This document shows positions 14,174 through 21,786 of a DNA stretch of 34,679 bases, in pieces. The position numbers and the translations under genes were made by a program. Within the stretch, counting starts at the first letter, position 1. Each line of letters begins with the position of its first letter. The DNA lies in the IMG/VR virus record IMGVR_UViG_3300035691_000017, positions 1-34,679 of that record; one strand, 5' to 3'. Below the pieces are notes generated by a model that saw only the letters and a program-made list of their open reading frames with translations, was not told where the DNA came from and ran no database searches. The DNA comes from a virus.

Positions 14174-14191
14174 GGCGCGAACTTTCGCGCG
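14174..14191. promoter_or_regulatory. Palindromic operator candidate, copy 3
   Basis: GGCGCGAACTTTCGCGCG, perfect 7-bp arms GCGCGAA/TTCGCGC around CT. It lies 22 bp upstream of the ATG at 14214, and TTGCAG (14156-14161) could serve as a -35 so that the site would cover the -10 of a rightward promoter. Confidence 0.65.
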
Positions 14192-14213
14192 GGGAGCTCG
14201 ACGAGGTCTCGCA

Positions 14214-14378
14214 ATGAACGCCGTCCACGACATTCCCGATATCCGCGACATTCCCGAATTCGCGCTCTCGGTGCCGCGCTACCTGCTTTTGATTTTCGCC
14301 GCCTCGCTCGTCGTCAACGCCAGCGCGACCTTGCTGCTAGCCGCCGCGCTCGTGTTGCACATCGGCGGGCGGCTATGA
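14214..14378 (+). CDS. Small membrane protein
   Basis: 54 aa from ATG 14214, with GAGG 7 nt upstream. An N-terminal soluble part with repeated DIPDIRDIPE is followed by a long hydrophobic stretch (YLLLIFAASLVVNASATLLL continuing to ALVLHIGG), long enough for one or two membrane spans. It overlaps the next gene as ATGA. A holin-like function is possible for such a protein in a phage, but there is no partner endolysin, so this stays open. Confidence 0.65.
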   Translation: MNAVHDIPDIRDIPEFALSVPRYLLLIFAASLVVNASATLLLAAALVLHIGGRL

Positions 14379-14902
14379 GCGGCGACACCCTGGCCGACGA
14401 GCTCGAGGCGCTTGCCGACGAGCTCGTGCTCGAGCACGCCGCTTTCTTCGCGGTCAACCCGCACGCCGGCGTCGTGCCTCGGTGCCTCATATTCGTGCCG
14501 GGCGGCGATATGGTCGCGGTCGATTGCGGCTGGAACACCGCCGACGAGCGGCGCACCACGTTGCGGGCCCTGCGTCTCTTCCTGGCGAGCGTCGGCGCGA
14601 CCCGATACGCGATATGGTCCGAGATATGGGCGGTCGTGGCGCCGACGCCGCCGGGCAAGAGCCGCGAAGAGGTCGAGCGCGCGTTCGGCGAGAATTACGA
14701 GCACGGCGACCTCGCGGCGGATCCCGAGCGAATGGAATGCGTGTTTACGCTCGTCGTCGACGCCTCGGGTTTGACCGCGAACCGTCTGCAAAAGATCGTG
14801 CGCGGCAAAGGCGGCAAGGTCGTCGCGCTCTACCCTATGCCGATACAAGCCGGCCTCGGCGGCGCGCTCGCCAGCCTCTTACCGGCCCGGCACTTGCACT
14901 AG
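14375..14902 (+). CDS. Conserved hypothetical phage protein
   Basis: 175 aa from ATG 14375. It starts with an acidic helix (DTLADELEALADELVLEHAA). A strand-rich core follows, with VPRCLIFVPGGDMVAVDCGW, then helix LRALRLFLASVGATRYAIWS, then APTPPGKSREEVERAFGE and VFTLVVDASG. No catalytic motif is recognised. Coupled to the small membrane protein and located beside the integrase region, so it may be an accessory or lysogeny-expressed gene. Its stop overlaps that of the convergent membrane gene. Confidence 0.65.
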   Translation: MSGDTLADELEALADELVLEHAAFFAVNPHAGVVPRCLIFVPGGDMVAVDCGWNTADERRTTLRALRLFLASVGATRYAIWSEIWAVVAPTPPGKSREEVERAFGENYEHGDLAADPERMECVFTLVVDASGLTANRLQKIVRGKGGKVVALYPMPIQAGLGGALASLLPARHLH

Positions 14903-15075
14903 GCGGCCACGCCGCCGAGCCGCTGAACGATCACCACCAGCGCGATAACGAGCGCCACGGCCGGCACCGCCCACCGCGCCCACGCGAGGCCGGGAGGCCA
15001 GGGAATTTGGTAGGCGATAGCGCACACGATCCCGACGACGAGCAGCACGACGAGCGCGAATAGCAGCGTTTCCAT
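14899..15075 (-). CDS. Thivi_2564-like two-span membrane protein
   Basis: 58 aa. Start ATG 15075 is chosen because GGGAG lies 8 nt upstream; a GTG three codons earlier would place the Shine-Dalgarno against the start. Two hydrophobic segments (LLFALVVLLVVGIVCAIAYQ and AVPAVALVIALVVIVQRLG) flank a short Pro/Trp turn, as in the small Thivi_2564-type membrane proteins found in phages and proteobacteria. Single gene on the opposite strand within a plus-strand cluster. Function unknown; a holin or superinfection-exclusion role is conceivable. Confidence 0.7.
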   Translation of the reverse strand: METLLFALVVLLVVGIVCAIAYQIPWPPGLAWARWAVPAVALVIALVVIVQRLGGVAA

Positions 15076-15102
15076 AATCGGCACTCCCTATTCCGGTTGC
15101 GC

Positions 15103-15131
15103 TTGTACCCGGACATTATGCCCGGTATATT
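15103..15131 (+). promoter_or_regulatory. Sigma70-like promoter
   Basis: TTGTAC (15103-15108) and TATATT (15126-15131) with a 17-bp spacer, in an intergenic gap ahead of the gene starting at 15178. The spacer is bracketed by an imperfect palindrome, TACCCGG and CCCGGTA, which may be an operator. The box also rules out an upstream start at 15121, which would lie before the predicted transcript start. Confidence 0.55.
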
Positions 15132-15177
15132 TGCTCAATCGGAAGGGCAATCAAGCCCGCCGACCGGAGCGTCTCTC

Positions 15178-15600
15178 GTGTTCACTAAGGGTCAAAAAGT
15201 TACGTTGTTCACCAATTGGAGCAACGCCGGCACGGTGCGGATCCTCGACCTCGAGGTGTACTCGTGCGGCAAAAAGCAAATGGTGCTCGTCGACGAGGCC
15301 GGCGTGAAATACGCCGGGTCGAACTTCCTGCCGACGTGCGAGCAATACAATTTCCATTACGTCATGCCGCGCATGACTGAGGCCGAGGCCGAGACGTTCG
15401 CCTTGGTGCTCGGGCGCTACATCATCCACGCCAATTTGCAGCGCCGCCGCGACACGCTCGCGGCATGGGCGGCGGCTGGCCGGGAAAGCCCTGGCTACCG
15501 CGCCTCAATGGAGGCCGGCATTGCCACGCTCGAGGCCGCCGTGCCTCGGTGTCACCGCGCGGTGCACCGCTACGGTCACCCTACGGTCGCCACCGTCTGA
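15178..15600 (+). CDS. Hypothetical accessory protein
   Basis: 140 aa from GTG 15178, with GGAG 8 nt upstream and downstream of the promoter. The N-terminal part is strand-rich and SH3-like in feel (TKGQKVTLFTNWSNAGTVRI, YSCGKKQMVLVDEAG); the rest is helical with two His/Cys-bearing segments near the C-terminus (RCHRAVHRYGH). No family is recognised. Its own promoter and position beside the att region suggest expression from the prophage (moron-like). Confidence 0.6.
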   Translation: MFTKGQKVTLFTNWSNAGTVRILDLEVYSCGKKQMVLVDEAGVKYAGSNFLPTCEQYNFHYVMPRMTEAEAETFALVLGRYIIHANLQRRRDTLAAWAAAGRESPGYRASMEAGIATLEAAVPRCHRAVHRYGHPTVATV

Positions 15601-15629
15601 ACCCGCAAACCAACCGAGGAATTTCCCGC

Positions 15630-15923
15630 ATGACTGTGCACTACGAATGGGTGATCGAAACCCTTGAAGGCCCCGACGACGACGAGGTCGAAATCGTCGA
15701 CGTTGACCACGCCGACACCTACGCCGAGGCCGCCGACCGGGCGGCCCGGTGCGCCTTCGCCCGCATCGCGCTCGTGCGCGACGCCGAGGCAGCCGGCGGC
15801 TTTGACCGCGCATGGGCGTATGTCGAGCAAGGCCGCCTCCCTGAGTGGCTCGAGGATGCGTTCGGCCGCCGCGCCGCAAAGGTGCCGAGCCGCTACCGCG
15901 CCCAATTCGAGCGCGCCCTATGA
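15630..15923 (+). CDS. Small acidic hypothetical protein
   Basis: 97 aa with GAGGA about 10 nt before the ATG. It begins VHYEWVIETLEGPDDDEVEI, strongly acidic, followed by Ala-rich helices and a basic end (AKVPSRYRAQFERAL). Possibly a DNA-mimic-like or protein-binding small protein, but that is speculation. Overlaps the HTH gene as ATGA. Confidence 0.6.
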   Translation: MTVHYEWVIETLEGPDDDEVEIVDVDHADTYAEAADRAARCAFARIALVRDAEAAGGFDRAWAYVEQGRLPEWLEDAFGRRAAKVPSRYRAQFERAL

Positions 15924-16138
15924 GCGCCGAGGCTCTTCGCGCCGAGCTCGCCCGTCTGAGATTATCTCAGGCGGGTTTTGCTCGTTTCCTCGAGGTCGAC
16001 GAGCGCACCGTGCGCCGTTGGTCCGCCGGCGCGGCGCCGATACCCCGCGCGGTCGAGCTCTTGCTCCCGCGCCTTTCGCCGGCCGAGGTCGACCCGGCAC
16101 GAGCAGAGAAGGCCAGGGAAGGCCCGCAAGCCTCCTGA
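15920..16138 (+). CDS. XRE-like HTH protein
   Basis: 72 aa. ELARLRLSQAGFARFLEVDERTVRRWSAGAA is a clear XRE/Cro-type HTH (helices at about 8-45), with IPRAVELLLPRL as the following helix, a typical short antitoxin-like or repressor-like protein. It closes the accessory cluster and converges on the tailspike gene. It could form a two-gene unit with the acidic protein at 15630. Regulator or antitoxin role is undecided. Confidence 0.75.
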   Translation: MSAEALRAELARLRLSQAGFARFLEVDERTVRRWSAGAAPIPRAVELLLPRLSPAEVDPARAEKAREGPQAS

Positions 16139-16172
16139 GGCACTCACCTAGCCGGCGGGTCGCCAGCGGGCG

Positions 16173-17420
16173 CTAGGCGAGCGCCTGACGCGGTCGCGGC
16201 ACCGGCCGGGCAAGAGACGCGGTCAGGTTCTCGGCCGCCTCGTTAATCAGCGTCAGCGCGTCGGCCACGAGGTCGGCGTCGGCGTGCGCCTCGCCAGCCA
16301 GGAGGCGCACAATCCGCCGCGCGTGCTCGAGCAGCCCGGTAAGCGCCCCGACCTTGAGCTCGCACTCGGAAAGGTGCTCGGCCATTTCGTCGTAACGGCG
16401 CTTGAGCTCTTTCAAGAGTAGCAGCCGGCGGTCGTCGATATTTTTGACGACGAGCCAGAGCTCGAGGTCAGAGGTGTCGCCGATTTCCACGGTCGGCGGC
16501 GTGACGTTGTTCTCGACGACGAGGTCGGTCGTCGGGTTAAGCAGCGTGATACCGGAGACGTTGTTCTCGACGGTCACGTCGGCGCCGCCGTCGACGACAA
16601 TCGCCGAGCCGCAATCGACATAGGGTTGAACGAAATTGCCGGCGGCGTAGGCGCTCTCGCAAATGCCGAGCGCAATGCCGTTCCACATGCAGCCCGATAG
16701 CGAGTTGCCGGTGATAACGACCCGCTGGAACGGCACGCCGTTTTCGTTGCCGAGAAAGATACCTTGCACCACCCCGCCGACGCCGCGAACGATCAGGTTG
16801 TCGGTGATCGTGATATCGGTTTGCGGGTCGGGCTCGCCATGCGTGAAAAACTGAATGGCGTCAGGGTGATCGCCCTCGGCGGTAATGAAATCGGCGAGGT
16901 CGTTGCGGTGAATGAGGATTTCCGACGAGCCGCTCGATTGAATGCCGTCGCCTGAGACGCGGCGGAATTTGTTACCGATAATCCGCACCTTGCGCGCGTC
17001 ATTGATGCGAACCGCCGTGCCGATATCCGAGAAATCGAAACCGCTACACTCAACGTCGGTGCTGTCGCGGAACAGCACGCCGGCGCCGCCGACGAGCCCC
17101 TCGGGGTTTTGGAATTTGCCGCCCCGGAAATAGACCCGGTCGCCGCCGTACACCTGACACGCATTGAGGGTGCGCGGGTTCACATGCCAATCGAACCCGA
17201 GGAACGTCATGCCGTGGCAATCGGCGAGCTCGGCGCCGGCCAGGGTCGGCGGGTTCTCAGGATCCGCCGGGCCGATAGTGACGCCGGGCGCGGCGAACTG
17301 GAGGTTTTGCCCGCCGAAGGCCGCATATGCGCCAGCCGCGAGCAAGAGCTCGTCGCCGGGCGCGGCGTCGGCAAGCGCGCTCATAAGCGCCTCGAGCGAG
17401 GTGTATGTCGCGGTCGTCAT
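16173..17420 (-). CDS. Right-handed beta-helix tailspike with C-terminal coiled coil
   Basis: 415 aa. Residues about 30-315 contain repeated short strands with Asn/Gly/Val turns (VRIIGNKFRRVSGDGIQSSG, ITITDNLIVRGVGG, VVITGNSLSGCMWNGIALG, VTVENNVSG), the signature of parallel beta-helix (pectate-lyase-like) folds of phage tailspikes. From about residue 325 a heptad-rich segment (LLLLKELKRRYDEMAEHLSE) forms a coiled coil suited to trimerisation, and the C-terminus is basic. Such proteins bind and often cleave host polysaccharide. No catalytic residues can be assigned. It is the last gene of the late operon and overlaps the fibre gene (ATGA). Confidence 0.85.
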   Translation of the reverse strand: MTTATYTSLEALMSALADAAPGDELLLAAGAYAAFGGQNLQFAAPGVTIGPADPENPPTLAGAELADCHGMTFLGFDWHVNPRTLNACQVYGGDRVYFRGGKFQNPEGLVGGAGVLFRDSTDVECSGFDFSDIGTAVRINDARKVRIIGNKFRRVSGDGIQSSGSSEILIHRNDLADFITAEGDHPDAIQFFTHGEPDPQTDITITDNLIVRGVGGVVQGIFLGNENGVPFQRVVITGNSLSGCMWNGIALGICESAYAAGNFVQPYVDCGSAIVVDGGADVTVENNVSGITLLNPTTDLVVENNVTPPTVEIGDTSDLELWLVVKNIDDRRLLLLKELKRRYDEMAEHLSECELKVGALTGLLEHARRIVRLLAGEAHADADLVADALTLINEAAENLTASLARPVPRPRQALA

Positions 17421-18004
17421 AGCGGGGTTTCCTCGGGTGAGAGCTCGGGCAAGGCCGCTCGGCCGGGCGCGTCAGGGTCGGGCAAAGGCACGCCGAGCGC
17501 CTCGAACATGGCCGGCGTCCCGTTCGGGACAATCGCGCCCTTCGCAATGACGTTGCCGGCTTGGTCGACGCTGAACACCGGCACGTTGGCGACGTAGTAA
17601 ACGAGCATCTTGCTCGCGTAGGCGTAGCGGATCCGGGCGAGGTTATCGGCGTCGAATGTCACGTCGGCATAGGTGCCGCCGTCGCCGCCGAGTTGATAGC
17701 GAGCGGTCGGGGTCGGATACACGCCGGTTTGAAACGTGCCGTACCCTGGCGAGTAAACTTGCGAGTTGCCGACGAGCGCCGGCGCGACGACGTTGCCGCC
17801 GAACGTGTCGCCGGCTTTGTTGGCCGGCGTGTAGCCGAGCGCGGCGATAACGTCGGCGGCGTCGGCGATACCCGGCGTGCCGGGCGGGCCCGGCATACCT
17901 TGCACCGCGAACACCTCGACGAGCACGACCTGCTGTATCGTGCTCGAGCCGACGATTACGTCGACCGGCGCCGGGACCGGGCCGATTGCTTGCGCTTCGC
18001 TCAT
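17417..18004 (-). CDS. Tail fibre-like protein
   Basis: 195 aa. A short N-terminal region is followed by a collagen-like stretch GMPGPPGTPG (about residue 36) and then VIAALGYTPANKAGDTFGG, the phage tail-fibre repeat motif (ALGYTPxNKAG). The remainder is strand-rich. The gene sits directly before the tailspike and after two small tail genes. Probable adsorption-structure component connecting the tip to the spike. Confidence 0.8.
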   Translation of the reverse strand: MSEAQAIGPVPAPVDVIVGSSTIQQVVLVEVFAVQGMPGPPGTPGIADAADVIAALGYTPANKAGDTFGGNVVAPALVGNSQVYSPGYGTFQTGVYPTPTARYQLGGDGGTYADVTFDADNLARIRYAYASKMLVYYVANVPVFSVDQAGNVIAKGAIVPNGTPAMFEALGVPLPDPDAPGRAALPELSPEETPL

Positions 18005-18405
18005 TAGGGTGCCGCCTCTGTCAGATAACCCGCCTCCCGGCGCACCTCGAGCGGCGCCCCGTCGTCGGGGTCGCTATCGGTAATATCGCCGGTCACCTTG
18101 ACCGCGCCGGCGAGCACGGTCGAGGTCCAGCCGCTAGCGTCGATTAGCTGCAAATCCCACCGGCCCGAGGCCGGGAACTGGCGCGAAAAAACCCCGCTAA
18201 AGGACATATCGACAAAGTTAGGCAGCGTGATTTGCGTCGCGAGCTCGAACACCGCCGGCCCGCCCGGCCGGTCGCGGATTTCCGCTTTCACCGTCACGCC
18301 GGTTAGGTCGACCGGCGTCGTTTTGCCGGCGTCGGCCCAAAGCACGAATTGCCACGCATGGTCGTCGCCCCGGTAAATGGTGAGCGGGTAGTTTCCTGGC
18401 GTCAT
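18004..18405 (-). CDS. Ig-like tail-tip associated protein
   Basis: 133 aa, all-beta in appearance: LTIYRGDDHAWQFVLW, VDLTGVTVKAEIRDRPGGP, WDLQLIDASGWTSTVLAG, VKVTGDITD. The layout is that of the BppU/Ig-like N-terminal domains that sit in phage baseplates. It lies between the 76-aa gene and the fibre gene (TAATG junction). A structural role at the tail tip is likely but the exact family is not certain. Confidence 0.6.
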   Translation of the reverse strand: MTPGNYPLTIYRGDDHAWQFVLWADAGKTTPVDLTGVTVKAEIRDRPGGPAVFELATQITLPNFVDMSFSGVFSRQFPASGRWDLQLIDASGWTSTVLAGAVKVTGDITDSDPDDGAPLEVRREAGYLTEAAP

Positions 18406-18632
18406 GGCGGCGGATCCTCGGACAGCGGGTCAACGGCTTTGGTCATCGGCGGCCATTGCCGCGCGTCGAGCGGCTCAATGATCGAATACGACCCGCCAGC
18501 CGGCACGTTGCCCGCAAGGTCGATCAAGGGACCGCCGAAGTAGGCGACGACGGCGCCGGCGCTATCTCTGATTTCGGCGCGCACGGTCTCGACGACGGTC
18601 GAGGTGTCATAGGGAGGCGGCGGCTCGCTCAT
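18402..18632 (-). CDS. Small tail-associated hypothetical protein
   Basis: 76 aa from ATG 18632, overlapping the stop of the gpJ-like gene (ATGA). A Pro-rich N-terminus (SEPPPPYDTST) then strands VVETVRAEIRDSAGAVVAYF and a Pro/Asp-rich tail. It resembles the downstream Ig-like protein in having AEIRD(S/R). Possibly the same structural class. Confidence 0.55.
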   Translation of the reverse strand: MSEPPPPYDTSTVVETVRAEIRDSAGAVVAYFGGPLIDLAGNVPAGGSYSIIEPLDARQWPPMTKAVDPLSEDPPP

Positions 18633-21328
18633 AGCGATTGCGTCCGTTGCTCGGTCGCCAGGATATAGGCCGAGGTGCACGTCATCGCGCCGCCGCTCCC
18701 GTTGATCGCTTCAAGAATGTAGTGAACCCATATGGCCGGCGGCGTCCAACGGCCGAGCCAAGTGCACGAAATGAAAGGCCAGAGCGCCGCGCGAGTGCCA
18801 GAGTTGGCGACGATTGAGGGAGCCGCGAAGAGCAGGTTATTCGCCGCGTCATAGGCGGTCAGGTAGTAGGCGACGCCGCTTTGCTCTGAGAAATTGGTCG
18901 AGGCGAAAAACGAGATATCGACCGGGCGCCCGTTGTGCGTCACCCCGAACTCGGTAACGCGGGTGCGCCCCGAGCTCACGAGCGGCACCGAAAGCGAGGG
19001 TTGCGACCACACCGTCGCAATCGCAATCGAGTTGCTGACGATTTTGTCGACGGTGATCGTGTTCGCCCGAATGTCGTCGGCTTGAAAGTTGGTGGCAATG
19101 ACCCGCCCGCCCGTCACCGCCAGCGGGTAAACGCCGGGGTCGGCGCCGTTGGTGAACCCGATTTCGTCGGCCAGGAAAGCGATACTCGACACCGCGCCTT
19201 CGCCGGCTGGCGAGGCAATCCGCATCCCGGCGACCTCGGGAGGCGTGCCGACCGCCAGGACGTATTGCGTCGCGAAATAGTCCGTCGCGGTCGTCACGTC
19301 GTTAAGTTGGTCGACGAGCTGGCCGGGTGTGAGCCCGCCGATATCGGTCACGCCGCCGGAAACCAACGCGCCGGCTTGCACAATCCCGAGGTCGCGGGCG
19401 AGCTCGGCCTCGACGCCGCGCACCGAGCGATAGCGCACCACCACATTGTAAAACCCGCTCGGCGTGACGGCCCGTAGCTCAATCCGGCGCACCGAGCGCG
19501 GGTGCGAGGTTTTCACCCATTCGCCGAACACACCCGGCGATAGCTGCAACCGGTACTCGACGAGCACCTCGAGCACGTTCGGGTCGTCGACGTGGCCGGT
19601 GACAATGATCGCCGGCACCCTCGAGCCGTCCGCGCCAGCCAGGACGCCGCCGACCGCCGCCCATACGCCGACCGCCGGTTGCGAGACGAATGTCGGGTCG
19701 GTCGGCGAGAGGCCGGGTATCGGCGGCGGGTTCGGCGTCCGCCCGAGCGCGTAGGCGTGTTTCCCTGGCGTCTCGCTTCGGCACGTCAGCGTCACCCGCC
19801 CGCTCGCGAGGTCGAGGTCGCGGGTTTGAATTATGACCTGTTGCGCTATCAGCCCGAATTCCGGCTCGTCGACGGTGAGGCAATCGCCGGCCTTGTAGCC
19901 GAGGAATTGCGGCCCGAGCGGCAACACCACCGGCTCGAATTCGCGAGCGTCGAGGATATCGTAAGCGGCGAGCTCGGCGGCGTGCTTCGCATCTTGCACG
20001 AGCGTATAGGTGCCTTCCCGCGAGCGCACGCCGCCGTCCGCCGTGACATAGGCGTCGACGGTGACCGCGCCAGCCGGCACGACCTCGTATCGGTGCTCTG
20101 GCGACCGGTAGTTTGGAATTATTTGATTGAAGCGGTCGCGCCGGCTCTTGGTGCCGGTGATCGAGACCGCGCCCACCGCGTCGGATCCGGTGAGGGTCGC
20201 CAGCGCGACCCGAGGCGTGCGGATATGGCAAGAGAGCTTGCCGGCCAGTTTGAGCGGCTCGCCGCCGCCGGCCTGTAGAATGGTTTTCAGCACGTCCCAT
20301 TTGCGGTCGTGCGAGAGCACCTCGCCGCCGACCTTCCAAGCGTTCGCCTCGGCGACGTTCGCGCCCTCGACGAACGCCGGCACGTCGATTGCGTCAATCG
20401 GGGCGCCGACGCCGAACGTCAGCACGCCATTGTCCCGGCGGCCTATCGCCCACGTCAGCCCTTGCAGATACGGGTTGTCGTTGCCGGCGAAACTCCAGGA
20501 CGTTTCATCGTCCCACCGTTGCGGGCCCGAGCCGCCGGGATAGGTGCTATCGGCGCGCGGGTCGTAAACCGGCGGCCCTTGAATGACGAATAGCGGCCTC
20601 GGCGTACCGGTCGGGAACGCCTCGGGATTGTAAACGAGGTGCCACCAGCAACACGCCACACCCGAGAGCCGGTGCGCGTCGGTCCACTCAGGGATTAAGG
20701 CCGGGTCGAGCGCCGGCGGGTAATAGGCTTGCGCGTCAGGCTTCGCCCCCGGCGTGATGCGCACGAGCATCGCGTTTTCGGCGAACTGCGGCGGCGCGGT
20801 CACCGTCTCGCCGGCGAACGTTATCGGCCACTCATTCGCGGTCATGCTGACGAACTGGCCGAGCGGCCCGGCGGTCAGCGCCAGGAGGTAAAAGAGCGAG
20901 GTGTTTTTGTCGTTCGGCCCGCTCGTGTTGGCGTGAATGATTTTGCCGGCGGTGCCGCTCGTGCCGAGCATCAGCGGAATTGCGGCCAGCGGGTCGGCCT
21001 GAAAATCGACCTGAGTGCCGGCCGCGCCTCGGCCGACGCCGCTCGGCCGTAGCGCGGTCGAGGCGAGCAGCGCCACCGTCGACCACGCCTTAACCGCGCC
21101 GACGATACTCGACGCGCCGAACAGCGCCGCGACGCCGGTCCCGACCGCGAACACCGCGTTTCCCACCGCCACGCCAGCCGCGAACGCCGCGCCGGCCGAC
21201 GCGCCAGCCGCCGCCGCTGTCGCCGCTGTCGCCGAGGCGGTCGCAAACGAGGCCGAGGCGGTCGCCGCCGTAATGCTCGCGCCGATGTAGCTAATGGCCG
21301 CGCCGACCGCCGCTAAGACTTGCGGCAT
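18629..21328 (-). CDS. Tail tip / central fibre protein (gpJ-like)
   Basis: 899 aa from ATG 21328, overlapping the NlpC/P60-like gene by 16 nt. The N-terminus (residues 1-95) is Ala/Gly-rich and hydrophobic (AASATAATAAAAGASAGAAF), followed by a phage-tail hub-type region (PLMLGTSGTAGKIIHANTSG, VFAVGTG) and long strand-rich repeats with fibronectin-like and immunoglobulin-like segments (from about 560). This is the layout of host-specificity protein J and the GTA gp15 type. It is preceded by the three other GTA-like tail-tip genes in the usual order. The C-terminus (about residues 790-899) is the likely receptor-contacting end. Confidence 0.85.
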   Translation of the reverse strand: MPQVLAAVGAAISYIGASITAATASASFATASATAATAAAAGASAGAAFAAGVAVGNAVFAVGTGVAALFGASSIVGAVKAWSTVALLASTALRPSGVGRGAAGTQVDFQADPLAAIPLMLGTSGTAGKIIHANTSGPNDKNTSLFYLLALTAGPLGQFVSMTANEWPITFAGETVTAPPQFAENAMLVRITPGAKPDAQAYYPPALDPALIPEWTDAHRLSGVACCWWHLVYNPEAFPTGTPRPLFVIQGPPVYDPRADSTYPGGSGPQRWDDETSWSFAGNDNPYLQGLTWAIGRRDNGVLTFGVGAPIDAIDVPAFVEGANVAEANAWKVGGEVLSHDRKWDVLKTILQAGGGEPLKLAGKLSCHIRTPRVALATLTGSDAVGAVSITGTKSRRDRFNQIIPNYRSPEHRYEVVPAGAVTVDAYVTADGGVRSREGTYTLVQDAKHAAELAAYDILDAREFEPVVLPLGPQFLGYKAGDCLTVDEPEFGLIAQQVIIQTRDLDLASGRVTLTCRSETPGKHAYALGRTPNPPPIPGLSPTDPTFVSQPAVGVWAAVGGVLAGADGSRVPAIIVTGHVDDPNVLEVLVEYRLQLSPGVFGEWVKTSHPRSVRRIELRAVTPSGFYNVVVRYRSVRGVEAELARDLGIVQAGALVSGGVTDIGGLTPGQLVDQLNDVTTATDYFATQYVLAVGTPPEVAGMRIASPAGEGAVSSIAFLADEIGFTNGADPGVYPLAVTGGRVIATNFQADDIRANTITVDKIVSNSIAIATVWSQPSLSVPLVSSGRTRVTEFGVTHNGRPVDISFFASTNFSEQSGVAYYLTAYDAANNLLFAAPSIVANSGTRAALWPFISCTWLGRWTPPAIWVHYILEAINGSGGAMTCTSAYILATEQRTQSL

Positions 21329-21786
21329 GGCGCAACACTCCAAGCGGCGACGGCGAGCTCGAGGTGCGCGTCGAGGATTTCGCACCCGCCGAGCTCGGCG
21401 GCCTCGGTGAACGCCAGCACCCGGCCATTGCCGAGCACCACCGCGAGCCCCTCCCACCCGCCGACGCCAGGGAAGGCGATGAGGTCGCCGGGTAGCGTCG
21501 CGGCCGGCGTAATCCGCACCAGCCCGGCCACGCTATCAATCCAGCCGACGACCGATTTCAGCCCGCGCCTTTTCAGCGCGCGGCGTGCCGCGAGGTCCGA
21601 GCGATAGTCGCCGAATTGCGCGAGGTTCGGCGAGTAGCCGGCGGCGCGTATGACAAAGGCGGCCAGCCGCGCGCAATCGTTCGCGCCCCATTGGAACGGG
21701 AGGCCGCGAAAGTTGTCGACGGCGGCTTGCGCTATGGCGACCCGCGCGACGAGCGGCGACCTAAGGTCGGTTGTAGAGTGCGTCAT
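21313..21786 (-). CDS. NlpC/P60-like tail-tip peptidase (DUF6950 type)
   Basis: 157 aa. FQWGANDCARLAAFVIRAAG (Cys about 38) is the catalytic cysteine segment of NlpC/P60-like phage proteins. The later PGDLIAFPGVGGWEGLAVVL with GRVLAFTE fits the rest of the fold. It lies between a tail-tip gene and gpJ, like gp14 of gene transfer agents, where such enzymes cut peptidoglycan during DNA entry. The usual His is not plainly visible, so peptidase activity is uncertain. No other candidate lysis or peptidoglycan-cutting enzyme was found in the window. Confidence 0.75.
   Translation of the reverse strand: MTHSTTDLRSPLVARVAIAQAAVDNFRGLPFQWGANDCARLAAFVIRAAGYSPNLAQFGDYRSDLAARRALKRRGLKSVVGWIDSVAGLVRITPAATLPGDLIAFPGVGGWEGLAVVLGNGRVLAFTEAAELGGCEILDAHLELAVAAWSVAPCRKS

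Larger units (their letters stand above)
13811..14213. other. Non-coding repeat-rich region, putative attP with arms
   Basis: 403 bp between the integrase start and the next rightward gene, with no convincing ORF and a lower-GC centre. In order: paired CACTCACA motifs at 13824-13849; decamers at 13869-13888 and 13922-13951; a TTTGGT-GAAA-ACCAAA hairpin (13959-13974); a palindrome AACGAG-ATA-CTCGTT (13978-13992); a second pair of CACTCACA motifs (14037-14061); five more decamers (14061-14110); the GCGCGAA/TTCGCGC operator (14174-14191). A core flanked by repeats on both sides beside int is the classic attP layout. Confidence 0.65.

Noticed and set aside
15121-15600. Upstream ATG start for the 140-aa protein
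   Set aside because: It lies before the predicted transcription start and has no Shine-Dalgarno, unlike GTG 15178.
16139-16180. Possible bidirectional terminator between the HTH gene and tailspike (CCTAGC/GCTAGG)
   Set aside because: Only a 6-bp stem with a long loop overlapping the tailspike stop; too weak to call.
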